NCBI RefSeq assembly: GCF_009811655.1
Contig: NZ_BGJX01000003.1
Location: 166,277 to 230,276, forward strand
Origin: Methylosinus sp. Ce-a6
Lineage (GTDB): Bacteria > Pseudomonadota > Alphaproteobacteria > Rhizobiales > Beijerinckiaceae
Direction: 5' to 3'
Length of the DNA: 64,000 nucleotides
Position numbers and translations under genes: made by a program. Under the pieces are notes generated by a model. That model was not told where the DNA came from. It ran no database searches and saw only the letters and a list, made by a program, of their open reading frames with translations. This document shows positions 37,274 to 46,580 of the stretch, in pieces (position 1 is the stretch's first letter; each line of letters opens with the position of its first letter).

Positions 37274-40255
37274 ATGGCCAAGAAACCCGGCGGCAAGTCC
37301 GTCAAGATCGAGACGCTCACTCACGCCGAGGCGGCGCGGAAAAATATTCCGACGGCGGAATATCAGTCGCTGAACGAGCGGATCGAGGAGAGCCAGCCCT
37401 TTCCGCCCAAGCATTTTCCGCGCGCGGCGCCGCTGGCCGAGGGCGAGACGCGCGAGCGCGACGCGGATCTCGATCCGCAGATCGTCTGGCGCGGGGCGCG
37501 CATTCGCCTGTCCAAGGAGCAGGCGCGGCAGCTTCTCGACAAGGGCGAGGTCGAGATCGGCGATGCGCAGCTCGTGTGGCGCGGCAAGGATCGGCAGGAC
37601 TGGTCCGATCTCGTGGTGAATGCGCCGCCGCTCTATATTCAGGAGAAAATCCATCCCAAGGCGATCATCGACGATCTGAAGCGCCGCGCCGAGGAGACGC
37701 AGAAGGCGGAGAGCGAGGCGCCCGATCTCTTCGCCGATTTCAACGGGCTCGACGACCCGCAAGCGCGCACGGATTTCTACCAGCACGACCAGCATTGGTC
37801 GAACCGCTTCATCCTGGGGGATTCGCTCGCGGTGATGGCGAGCCTCGCCGAGCGCGAGGCGCTGCGCGGAAAAGTGCAGTGCATTTATTTCGATCCGCCC
37901 TATGGCATCAAATTCAACAGCAATTGGCAGGTCTCGACTCTCTCTCGCGACGTGAAGGACGGCAAGCAGCAGGATATTTCCCGCGAGCCCGAGCAGATCA
38001 AGGCGTTCCGCGACACATGGAAGGAGGGGATACACTCCTATCTCACCTATCTGCGCGACCGGCTGACATTGGCCAAGGAGCTGCTCGCCGAGAGCGGCTC
38101 GATCTTCGTGCAGATCGGCGACGAGAATGTGCATCGCGTGCGGGCGGTGATGGATGAGGTGTTTGGGGAGGGGAATTGCCTCTCTCAAATTTCGTATCAA
38201 AAAACAACGGGAGCAACCTCGGACTTCCTGCCGGGAACGCTCGATTACATTTTGTGGTTCGCAAAAAATAAGCAAGCCGCGAAATTTCGGCCTTTGTTTC
38301 AAATGAAGGCTGCGGGCGAGGAGGGGGCAACAAAATACCGCAAAATCCTATACGTCGACGGCACCAGAGAACCTGCCGCATCAACCGACCTCGGACTTAC
38401 GCAACAGGTGCAAAGAGGTGGCAGACTTTACACCGACGATAATCTAACGAGCCAGAGCATGGGGCGTGCGAAAGGCGAGGGTGCGGCGTCCTGGTTCAGC
38501 GTCCCTTTCGAAGGACGCCAGTTCACTCCGACCTTGCAGGCGCGGTGGAAGACAAACGAGGAGGGCCTACGGCGACTCCTATATTCAAGTCGTGTCGAAC
38601 CTAGCCAAAACATCTTGCGCTACGTTCGTTACCTCGAAGACTTTCCCGCATTCGGTTTGACCGACCTTTGGCGCGATATTGGCGGCATACAGAGCCGACT
38701 CGATCCAAAAATTTACGTTGTCCAGACCTCCACGCTGGCTGTCCAACGGTGCATTCTCATGACCACCGACCCCGGCGATCTGGTGCTCGATCCCACCTGC
38801 GGCTCGGGCACGAGCGCTCATGTCGCCGAGCAATGGGGCCGCCGCTGGATCACCATCGACACCTCCCGCGTCGCTCTGGCGCTCGCGCGCACCCGCCTGA
38901 TGAGCGCGCGCTATCCCTATTATCTGCTCGCCGACTCGCCCGAGGGCCGGCGCAAGGAGCAGGAGGTCTCCGGCAAAATCCTGCCCGAGGCGCGGACGCA
39001 GGGCGATCTGCGCCAGGGCTTCGTCTATGAGCGCGCGCCGCATGTGACCTTGAAGTCGATCGCCAATAATGAGCAGATCGATGCGATCTACGACAAATGG
39101 CAGGCTCTCATCGCGCCGCTTCTTCGTGATCTTAGTGTCCTTTGTGGTGAAGACTTCCACCACGAAGACACAAAGGACACGAAGGAATGGTTGGTTCCTC
39201 GCGAATTTCCCGCGGCGTGGCCGGAAGCCGCGAAGCAGCTACACGCCCAATTCTGGGAGGCGCGCATCGCGCGGCAGAAGGAGATCGACGCCTCGATCGC
39301 CAAGGCCGCCGATGTCGAGCTGCTGTACGACCGGCCCTATGAGGACAAATCCCGCGTGCGCGTCGCCGGGCCTTTCACGGTGGAGAGCCTGTCGCCGCAT
39401 CGCGTCGCGCCGGCCGACGAGGAGGAGCTGATCGATTTCCTCGAGGCCGACGAGGGCGCGCGGCGGCGCCTGCACAAGGCCATGCCGCCGACCGATTTCG
39501 CCGAAATGACGCTCGAGCATTTGCGCACCGCCGGCGTGCATCAGAGCGAGAAGCGCGACTCGATCCGCTTCACCGCGCTCACCCCCTGGCCCGGCGAATA
39601 TGTGGCGGCGGAAGGCCGCTTCATGGAGGGAGAAACGGAGCGGCGCGCGGCGATCTTCATTGGCCCCGAGTTCGGCTCGGTGTCGCGCGTCGATCTCGCC
39701 GCCGCGGCGCGCGAGGCGGTGGATGCGCGCTTCGACGCGCTGATCGCCTGCGCCTTCGCCTTCGACGCCCATGCGAGCGAGGTGACGAAGCTCGGGCCGC
39801 TGCCGATCCTCAAAGCGAAGATGAACCCTGATCTGCATATGGCCGGCGATCTGAAGAACACCGGCAAGGGGAATTTGTTCGTCGTGTTCGGCGAGCCGGA
39901 CATCGACATATTGCACGAGGCCGACGGGCGGGTGAAAGTGAAGGTGAAGGGCGTCGATATCTTCGATCCCAACACGGGCGAGATCAGGAGCGACGACACC
40001 AAGGGGATCGCCGCCTGGTTCGTCGACACGAATTACAATGAGGAGAGCTTCTTCGTCCGCCACGCCTATTTTCTCGGCGCGAACGATCCGTATAAGAGCC
40101 TGAAGACGGCCTTGCAGGCGGAGATCGACAAGGAGGCCTGGGAGACGCTGTATCGCGACGTCTCACGGTCCTTCGCGCGCCCGGCGACGGGGAAGATCGC
40201 GGTGAAGGTGATCAATCACTTCGGGGATGAGGTGATGAAGGTTTTCAGGGTGTGA
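37274..40255 (+). CDS. Site-specific DNA methyltransferase (beta-class, partner of BPTD_3080 endonuclease)
   Basis: A 993-aa protein. Catalytic motif IV FDPPYGIKFNSNW is at about residue 205, and the SAM motif I DPTCGSGTSAHVAEQW at about 505-520: the order IV before I is that of beta-class N6-adenine or N4-cytosine methylases of type III systems. The N-terminal 150 and C-terminal 350 residues contain extra domains, probably target recognition and coupling with the nuclease. Between residues about 620-640 an unusual HHEDTKDTKE stretch comes from a palindromic repeat inserted in frame (39121-39186). It starts 264 bp after the endonuclease, with repeats R3 and R4 between. Confidence 0.9.
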   Translation: MAKKPGGKSVKIETLTHAEAARKNIPTAEYQSLNERIEESQPFPPKHFPRAAPLAEGETRERDADLDPQIVWRGARIRLSKEQARQLLDKGEVEIGDAQLVWRGKDRQDWSDLVVNAPPLYIQEKIHPKAIIDDLKRRAEETQKAESEAPDLFADFNGLDDPQARTDFYQHDQHWSNRFILGDSLAVMASLAEREALRGKVQCIYFDPPYGIKFNSNWQVSTLSRDVKDGKQQDISREPEQIKAFRDTWKEGIHSYLTYLRDRLTLAKELLAESGSIFVQIGDENVHRVRAVMDEVFGEGNCLSQISYQKTTGATSDFLPGTLDYILWFAKNKQAAKFRPLFQMKAAGEEGATKYRKILYVDGTREPAASTDLGLTQQVQRGGRLYTDDNLTSQSMGRAKGEGAASWFSVPFEGRQFTPTLQARWKTNEEGLRRLLYSSRVEPSQNILRYVRYLEDFPAFGLTDLWRDIGGIQSRLDPKIYVVQTSTLAVQRCILMTTDPGDLVLDPTCGSGTSAHVAEQWGRRWITIDTSRVALALARTRLMSARYPYYLLADSPEGRRKEQEVSGKILPEARTQGDLRQGFVYERAPHVTLKSIANNEQIDAIYDKWQALIAPLLRDLSVLCGEDFHHEDTKDTKEWLVPREFPAAWPEAAKQLHAQFWEARIARQKEIDASIAKAADVELLYDRPYEDKSRVRVAGPFTVESLSPHRVAPADEEELIDFLEADEGARRRLHKAMPPTDFAEMTLEHLRTAGVHQSEKRDSIRFTALTPWPGEYVAAEGRFMEGETERRAAIFIGPEFGSVSRVDLAAAAREAVDARFDALIACAFAFDAHASEVTKLGPLPILKAKMNPDLHMAGDLKNTGKGNLFVVFGEPDIDILHEADGRVKVKVKGVDIFDPNTGEIRSDDTKGIAAWFVDTNYNEESFFVRHAYFLGANDPYKSLKTALQAEIDKEAWETLYRDVSRSFARPATGKIAVKVINHFGDEVMKVFRV
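39121..39186. repeat. Palindromic element inserted in the methyltransferase gene
   Basis: An imperfect inverted repeat with GTGTCCTTTGTG (39135-39146) and CACAAAGGACAC (39169-39180) around a central part with DNA like CCACCACGAAGAC. Its translation HHEDTKDTKE recurs in many unrelated bacterial proteins as a trace of a mobile palindromic unit (from memory). The reading frame is kept. Confidence 0.7.
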
Positions 40256-40302
40256 GGTAAGTCGCCGTATCGAAATCTCTTATCCTGCACTGGGAGGTTT
40301 TC

Positions 40303-41001
40303 ATGAAGAGGTATCTGATATTTGTCGCTATGGTCGCGTCATTACTTTCGGCTTCAGCGCAGGCGGAGTTCATCGGCGAACTGGCGTTTACCCCCGCCGG
40401 CTGCGAAAAGACTGGTCTTTGCATCATCAAGTCCGACTTCCGTTACAAAGATCCGAACGGTTTGGAGTGGCTGACCAAAACAGGAGACAAGACAGATGGC
40501 GCCTCGATACCGCCCTGGGCGCAGCCTTTCGTTGGCCAGCCTTTCGAAAAGCAGTTCTTAAAAGCGGCGGTAATTCATGATCACTATTGTGATCGGCATG
40601 TTCGTCCGTGGCGACAGACGCACAGGGTTTTCTATGACGCTCTGGTCGAAAGCGGCTTGGATATAGCAAAAGCAAAGTTGATGTATTACGCTGTATATCT
40701 CGGCGGACCAAAGTGGGTCGAATTGATCCCGGGTAAGCCCTGCGGAGGGAATTGTATCTTCAAATATAAGAACGACGCTCTTGTCGGTGGGCCGGGAAGC
40801 GCGAATGTTGAAATGGCCCGCGCAAGTCAATATGACGATCCGAATTTTATTGCCGAATTGAAAGAGGCAGAAAATTTGATTGCGGCATCAGGCAATAAAA
40901 TCAGCCTTGATGACCTCGAAAGACGTGCAAAGGAAAAGAAGCCGGCGGACTTCTACTATTTGCACGGCGATACGGCGGAGATCGATGGCGTCATCCAATG
41001 A
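40303..41001 (+). CDS. Secreted DUF1353 protein
   Basis: A 232-aa protein with a Sec signal peptide (MKRYLIFVAMVASLLSASAQA, cleaved near residue 21). The mature part has TDGASIPPWAQPF, then AAVIHDHYCD, the two signature motifs of DUF1353 in which the His and Asp residues suggest metal binding. Two further Cys pairs (CGGNC) are in the C-terminal half. It resembles phage-associated cell-wall proteins; the function is unknown. GC content is lower than in its neighbours, suggesting foreign origin. It lies between the methyltransferase and the RelE-UvrD fusion. Confidence 0.82.
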   Translation: MKRYLIFVAMVASLLSASAQAEFIGELAFTPAGCEKTGLCIIKSDFRYKDPNGLEWLTKTGDKTDGASIPPWAQPFVGQPFEKQFLKAAVIHDHYCDRHVRPWRQTHRVFYDALVESGLDIAKAKLMYYAVYLGGPKWVELIPGKPCGGNCIFKYKNDALVGGPGSANVEMARASQYDDPNFIAELKEAENLIAASGNKISLDDLERRAKEKKPADFYYLHGDTAEIDGVIQ

Positions 41002-41050
41002 CGCGCGATAGATCGTTTAGTAATTAATATGCCTGGGAATTGGACGCAGA

Positions 41051-43099
41051 ATGGAATTCCGCATCGCCGACACCTTCACCGACTCCCTGGCGCGGCTCCC
41101 CGCGCCAGATCAAAAAGCCGTGAAGACCTCGGCCTTCGACCTCCAGACCAATCCCCAAAACCCCGGCCTGCAACTTCATCGCATCGAGAATTCCAAGGAC
41201 CGGAATTTCTGGTCCGTGCGCGTCAATCGCGACATTCGCATCATCGTCCACAAGACCGAAGCGAGCATGCTGCTCGCCTATGTCGATCATCACGACAAGG
41301 CCTATGCCTGGGCCGAGCGGCGGCGGATCGAGGCGCATCCCAAGACCGGCGCCGTGCAGATCGTCGAGGTGCGCGAGCGCGTCGAGGAGCTGCCGCTCTT
41401 TGCGCCGCGCGAGAGCGCCGGCACGCCGTCGTCCTTTTCGAGATTGTCGGACGATGAGCTGCTCTCGATCGGCGCGCCGGCGGATTGGCTCGCCGACATT
41501 CGCGCGGCGAGCGAGGACGGCTTTCTCGAGCTGGCGCCGCGCCTGCCGGCCGAGGCCGCCGAGGCGCTGCTGCAATATGCGACGACCGGCCTGCTGGCGC
41601 GCCCCGCGCCCGCGCCCGCCGATCCTTACGCCCATCCGGACGCGCTGCGGCGGTTCCGCGTCGTGGAGAATATCGAGGAGCTGGCGCAGGCGCTCGATGC
41701 GCCTTGGGACAAATGGGCGGTGTTCCTGCACCCGTCGCAGCGAGATCTCGTCGAGCGGAACTATTCCGGCCCGGCGCGCGTCGCCGGCTCGGCCGGCACG
41801 GGCAAGAGCGTCGTCGCCGTGCATCGCGCCGTGCGGCTGGCGCGCGCTTCGGTCCATGCCCGCGTGCTGCTGGCGACTTTCTCCGATCCGCTCGCCGCCG
41901 CGCTCGAGCGCAAGGTCCGGCTGCTCGCCGGCGCCGACGCCGGGCTGCTGTCGCGCATCAGAGTCGCCTCGCTTCCGATCATCGCCTCCGAGCTTTTCGA
42001 GCTGGCGCATGGCCATCGCCCCCATGTCGCGGCACCGGACCGGCTCGCTCGCGCTCTGGAGAAGGCCGCAGCGGCCGAGGGGTCGGTCAATCTGAATTTC
42101 CTGCGCTCGGAATGGACGCATGTCGTCGACGCCTGGCAGGTCGAGGATTGCGCCGCCTATCTCGCGGTTCCGCGTCTCGGCCGTAAGAACCGGCTCGGCT
42201 CCAAGCAGCGCGAGCGTCTATGGCCGATCTTCGCGGCGGCGCGGGAGAGCCTCGAGACGCGCGGTTTCCACACTTGGCCGGGCGTGTTTTCCGCGGTGAC
42301 GCGGCATTATGCGGAGCGGACGGAAAAGCCCTTCACCCATGTCGTCGTCGACGAGGCGCAGGATCTCGGCGTTCCGGAGCTGCGCTTCGTCGCCGCCGTG
42401 GCGAGCGCGGGCGAGAACGGCCTGTTCTTCGCGGGCGATCTCGGTCAGCGCATCTTTCAGCAGCCCTTCTCCTGGGGCGCGCTCGGCGTCGACATTCGCG
42501 GGCGCTCGTCCTGCCTGAAGGTGAATTATCGCACCTCGCATCAAATCCGTCGCGCCGCGGATCGGCTCTTGCCGAAAGAGATTCACGACGTCGACGGCGT
42601 GGCCGAAGCGCGCGGCGGCACGGTCTCGGTCTTCAACGGCGTCGAGCCGCGCGTGCTCGTTGCGCCCGACGCAGCCGCAGAGATCGACGCGGTCGCCGCC
42701 TTCCTGATGGAAGCTCTCGCCAGCGGCGTCGATGCGAGCGAGATCGGCGTCTTCACGCGCAGGACCGAGGAGCTTTCGCGGGCGCGGGCTTCCGTCGCGG
42801 CGGCTGGCCGCGAGCCGATGGAGCTGTCCGAGCGCGGCGACGATCCGGGCGAGCGCATCTCGATCGGCGTGATGCATCTCGCCAAGGGGCTCGAGTTCAA
42901 GGCCGTGGCGGTGATGGCCTGCGACGACGAAATCCTTCCGCTGCAATCCCGCATCGACTCGGTCGCCGACGAGGTCGAGCTCGAGGATGTTTATGAGACA
43001 GAACGACAACTGCTCTATGTCGCCGCGACGCGCGCGCGGGACCGGCTGCTGATCAGCGGCGTTACGCCGGGCTCGGAATTCCTGCGGGATTTCACGTGA
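41051..43099 (+). CDS. RelE-like / UvrD-type helicase fusion
   Basis: A 682-aa protein. Residues 1-90 look like a RelE/ParE-type toxin fold: FTDSLARLPAPDQKAVKT, LHRIENSKDRNFWSVRVNRD, IRIIVHKTEASMLLAYVDHH. After a linker comes an SF1 helicase: Walker A GSAGTGKSVVAVHRA (about 246), DEAQDLGVPELRF (about 433), GDLGQRIFQQPFSW, VNYRTSHQIRRAAD and late motifs VMHLAKGLEFKAV and ETERQLLYVAATRARD. Family members occur in defence islands with unclear function. The toxin-like domain may bind ribosomes or DNA, or only regulate the helicase. It is convergent with the YhaN-like ATPase gene. Confidence 0.85.
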   Translation: MEFRIADTFTDSLARLPAPDQKAVKTSAFDLQTNPQNPGLQLHRIENSKDRNFWSVRVNRDIRIIVHKTEASMLLAYVDHHDKAYAWAERRRIEAHPKTGAVQIVEVRERVEELPLFAPRESAGTPSSFSRLSDDELLSIGAPADWLADIRAASEDGFLELAPRLPAEAAEALLQYATTGLLARPAPAPADPYAHPDALRRFRVVENIEELAQALDAPWDKWAVFLHPSQRDLVERNYSGPARVAGSAGTGKSVVAVHRAVRLARASVHARVLLATFSDPLAAALERKVRLLAGADAGLLSRIRVASLPIIASELFELAHGHRPHVAAPDRLARALEKAAAAEGSVNLNFLRSEWTHVVDAWQVEDCAAYLAVPRLGRKNRLGSKQRERLWPIFAAARESLETRGFHTWPGVFSAVTRHYAERTEKPFTHVVVDEAQDLGVPELRFVAAVASAGENGLFFAGDLGQRIFQQPFSWGALGVDIRGRSSCLKVNYRTSHQIRRAADRLLPKEIHDVDGVAEARGGTVSVFNGVEPRVLVAPDAAAEIDAVAAFLMEALASGVDASEIGVFTRRTEELSRARASVAAAGREPMELSERGDDPGERISIGVMHLAKGLEFKAVAVMACDDEILPLQSRIDSVADEVELEDVYETERQLLYVAATRARDRLLISGVTPGSEFLRDFT

Positions 43100-43121
43100 T
43101 TATCACGACTCTGGACACCCA

Positions 43122-46100
43122 CTACAGCATGAGCACATCCGCCGCGTCCCGCAGCGTGTCTCTCGCTATATCGGCGACATGGCGGTGATGGGTGAAGAGG
43201 ATCGCCTGGCGTGCGCGACCGAATTCGGCGAGCAGGCCGAGCGCGCAGGCGACGCGCGCTTCGTCGAAGCTCGCGAGAAGATCGTCGCCGACGAAGGGCA
43301 GGGGCTGCGCGTCGCGCAGCTCGAGCAGGGCGAGGCGCAGCGACAAGAACAATTGGTCGCGCGCGCCTTCGCTCATTCCGGCGACCGGCACGCGCACGCC
43401 GTCAGGGCGGAGTCCCGCCAAGGTCGGAGCGTCGCCCTCGTCATAATCGACGCAGAGCCCTTTGAAGGCGCCGGCCGTCGCCAGCGCGAACAAAGCGGAG
43501 GCGCGCAGGATCAGCGGGTCCTGCACCGCGGCGCGATGGCGCTCTATGGCCCGCGCGGCGAGGCGGGCGGCGGCGGCGCGCGTGATCCAGCGCTCCGCGA
43601 CGCTCAGCAGTTCCGCGCCGGCCTCGGCTTTCTCATGCGCGGCGGCTTCGGCGTCCCGTCCTGCGGCCAGTCGCTCGCGCGCCGTCTCCGCCTCGTGCCG
43701 AAGCTTGGCGGCCGCTTCTATATCGGCGAGGAGCTGGCTTTGATCGACGCTCAGGCGCTCGATCTCCGTCGGCAGCAGATCGGCGTCGAGACCGTCCTGC
43801 TCGGCGCGCAGCGTCTCTTCGTTGTAGCCATCGCCGATCTCGACGAGATCGCGGCGAATGAATTCGATCTCTTTCACCACTTCTTGCCGCCGCTCGAGAC
43901 GCGGCAGCGCGGCTGCGAGGGAGGCGGGAGAGCCGAGGCCGAGCGCGAGGCGCGCCCGCTCCAGAATCGTGTCGATCCTCGCCTTCTGCGTCATCAGCGA
44001 GGCGCGCGCGACCGCGCGTTTGTCGATCGCCGCCGTCAGCGCGTCGCGTTGGCTTTGCATCTTGCGCGCCGTTTCGAGACGCGCGATGACGGCGTCGAGA
44101 GCCGCCAGTGGCACGCTGCTATCGATGTCCGGCGCCGTCGCCGCGATGAGGCGAGCGACGTCGGCGGCGAAAGCCGCCATATCCTCCTCCATCCGGGAGA
44201 TGCGGCGGCTCAATTCCTCGAAGTCCTTCTTTTGCACGGGCACGTCGCGCCAGATCGCCAGCGCCGCCTCGGCCTCGGCGATCGTCGCATCGGCGGCGAG
44301 GCCGATCGCGCTCATCCGCGTCGGCCATTGCGAGCGCGCCGCCTCGAGTGTCTCGAGCGCGCGCGATTTCGCGGCTTCGCGTCGCTCGACATCCTCCTGC
44401 GCATGCTGCCGGCGTATGGCGCGTTCGCGCGCCCCGGTCCAGATTCGTTGCAGGCGGGCGAGTCGGCTCGACGCATCCTTGTGCAGCAACTCGATCGGCA
44501 TGGACGGATCGTCGACGCCGCCGAGGTCCAGAACGAGCCGCGCCAATGCGCCGCGATGCGCCGCGAGCTTGCCCTCGATCGCCGCCGCCTCGCATCCGCG
44601 ATCCGAAAGACGCCGCCGTCGCTCCGTCAATTCGCCGATTTGCGTCATCCAATGCGCCATCGCCGCGGGCGCGCGCGGGACGACGCCGCTGCGGCTCCAC
44701 AATTCTATCCAGGCGGCTTGGGCCGCTGATTTTCGCTCGTCGAGCGCCGCCTGCGCGTCGAGCAGCTTGGCGAGCTTGCTCTGCTCGTGCGCGAGCCGCT
44801 CGCGCGCGGTCTCGAGACGAGAGGCGCGGTCGGCGTCGGAGAGGAGAACATCGGTGACGGTGTCGATTTCGCGCGTCTCGGCGCGTAGTCTGACGAAATT
44901 CTCGCGCCGCTCGGACGGCGCGCCGTCGAGAGACGCTTCGAGCGCCGCGCCGGCGGCGTCGCGGCGGGCGCGAGCCGCGAGCAAATCCTCTCTTGTCGCG
45001 GCCGCCCCGGCGCGCGAATGCCGCTCGATCTCGCCTTCGATTTCGGCGAGCGTCGCGCGCGCCGCAGCCATATCGGCGGCCGAGCGCTTCTCTTTCTCGG
45101 CAATGTCGGCGTCGATGGCGCGCGCCGCCTCTATCGCGCCCTCGTCCGGCAGCGGGCGGCGCGCCAGCTCGTCCAGCGCATTCGCCGGCGGATCGAGCCG
45201 CGCCGCATCTTCCGCGATGCGCGCCTCCTCGAGCGCGTCCTGCGCGCGGTCGCGCCGCAGCCGATCGGCGTCGCCGGCCACTTCGGCGAAGGCCTCGAGA
45301 CGCCGCGAGAACGGCTCTGGATCGGCGACATAGGCTCCGTTCTCCTCGGCGCCTTCCAGCTCCCGCTGCTTCTGACGCGCCAGTTCCAGTTCGCCCAGCG
45401 CATCGGCGCAGCGCTCCTCGGCGTGCCGGCGTTCATCGACGGCCTCGCGCGCGGCGGCCAGGGCGGGATCGGTCGGCATGCGCGCGAGGAGCTGCTCGAA
45501 GGAGGCGAAGCCGAGCCGGCGCGCGGTTTCGGTCAGCGCGTCGCCGGCGATGCGCTGCTCGCCTTGGCGCTTGGGCAGATCGGACTGCGCCTTGCGCACG
45601 GCGCCGAGCCGCTCGCGCAGCTTCTGCGCTTCGGCGTCTTGCGCTAGCAGCGTTTCGTCCACGGCGAGGGCGGCGATCGTCGCCCGATCCTCGGCGTCGT
45701 CGGCGGCGTAGCCGGCGAGCTTCTCGTCGAGCGTTTCGGCGTCCTTCCAGGCCGTGCGCCAGCGCGCCGTCTCTTCGGCGGCGACCGGGGGGAGGTCGGC
45801 GAAATCCGCCAATTCCTCGCTCGACCCGGCGAGGCGTGACAGGCGCGGCCGAGTGCGCGTCGCGCGCCGACGAAGGGCGAGGGCGCGGCCGATTTCCTCA
45901 TGCGCGCCGCGCAGCGCGTCGCATTTGCGCCGCGCCTCCTCGACCGCCTCGTCGGCGGCCTTCAGAGCGTCGGCGGTGACGATGGCGTCGCGCAGGAGCT
46001 TCTCCGCATTGTCGAAGCGAGCGGCGGCGATATAAAACTCCTTCGAGGAGGCGCGGCGCGCTCCGAACAGCGCTTCCGCCTCCGCATCGAGCCGGGCGCG

Positions 46101-46580
46101 CAGCCGCGACAGGGCGGAAAGCTGAGCGGAGGAGGCCGCGAGCGTCTCCGCCAGCCGCCCGCCGGCCTTCAGCAATTCCTGGCCGCCGTCGCGCAGCGCG
46201 CGGGCGGTGAGGCCGAATTCGGCGAAGAAGCTCTCGCGCGTCGCGGCGCCCAGTAGCGGCGCCAGCAGCTCGTCGTCGAGCGGCTTGTCGGCCTCGTCGA
46301 GAAGCGTGTTCTTGTCGCCCTTGCGGCGCCGGAAGCTCAGCGCCGCGCCGTCGACGAGACGCAGACGCGCGCCGATCCGCAGCGTCCGGCTCTCATGAAG
46401 AAAATCATAGGCGGTGCGCTTGCCGAAGCCGAACAGAAGATCGCCTATGCCGGCGAGCGCCGAGGTCTTGCCCGCCTCATTGGCGCCGAGAACGATATGC
46501 AGCCGCGCGTCGGGCCGAAAGGTCAGCGCGCGATCGGTGAAGGCGCCATAGCGCTCGAAACGCAGCTCCTCGATCCTCAC
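43122..46580 (-). CDS. YhaN/SbcC-like AAA ATPase (coiled coil)
   Basis: About 1,152 aa from a GTG at 46580 that overlaps the stop of the preceding nuclease gene (GTGA). Walker A GANEAGKTSALAGIGDLLFG lies in the first 50 residues. A very long Arg/Glu/Ala-rich coiled coil follows, and the C-terminal lobe has VAGMSEGARDQLFLSLRLAL (signature-like) and PLPFVGDDLLASFDEARVAC with the Walker B/D-loop region. This is the DUF/YhaN type SMC-like ATPase that pairs with a YhaO nuclease, analogous to SbcC or Rad50. A role in repair or in degrading foreign DNA is likely. Confidence 0.88.
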   Translation of the reverse strand: MRIEELRFERYGAFTDRALTFRPDARLHIVLGANEAGKTSALAGIGDLLFGFGKRTAYDFLHESRTLRIGARLRLVDGAALSFRRRKGDKNTLLDEADKPLDDELLAPLLGAATRESFFAEFGLTARALRDGGQELLKAGGRLAETLAASSAQLSALSRLRARLDAEAEALFGARRASSKEFYIAAARFDNAEKLLRDAIVTADALKAADEAVEEARRKCDALRGAHEEIGRALALRRRATRTRPRLSRLAGSSEELADFADLPPVAAEETARWRTAWKDAETLDEKLAGYAADDAEDRATIAALAVDETLLAQDAEAQKLRERLGAVRKAQSDLPKRQGEQRIAGDALTETARRLGFASFEQLLARMPTDPALAAAREAVDERRHAEERCADALGELELARQKQRELEGAEENGAYVADPEPFSRRLEAFAEVAGDADRLRRDRAQDALEEARIAEDAARLDPPANALDELARRPLPDEGAIEAARAIDADIAEKEKRSAADMAAARATLAEIEGEIERHSRAGAAATREDLLAARARRDAAGAALEASLDGAPSERRENFVRLRAETREIDTVTDVLLSDADRASRLETARERLAHEQSKLAKLLDAQAALDERKSAAQAAWIELWSRSGVVPRAPAAMAHWMTQIGELTERRRRLSDRGCEAAAIEGKLAAHRGALARLVLDLGGVDDPSMPIELLHKDASSRLARLQRIWTGARERAIRRQHAQEDVERREAAKSRALETLEAARSQWPTRMSAIGLAADATIAEAEAALAIWRDVPVQKKDFEELSRRISRMEEDMAAFAADVARLIAATAPDIDSSVPLAALDAVIARLETARKMQSQRDALTAAIDKRAVARASLMTQKARIDTILERARLALGLGSPASLAAALPRLERRQEVVKEIEFIRRDLVEIGDGYNEETLRAEQDGLDADLLPTEIERLSVDQSQLLADIEAAAKLRHEAETARERLAAGRDAEAAAHEKAEAGAELLSVAERWITRAAAARLAARAIERHRAAVQDPLILRASALFALATAGAFKGLCVDYDEGDAPTLAGLRPDGVRVPVAGMSEGARDQLFLSLRLALLELRDAQPLPFVGDDLLASFDEARVACALGLLAEFGRARQAILFTHHRHVADIARDTLRDAADVLML

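Noticed and set aside
43179..44729. 516-codon plus-strand frame opposite the YhaN-like gene
   Set aside because: Antisense of a coiled-coil ATPase; composition typical of a shadow frame.
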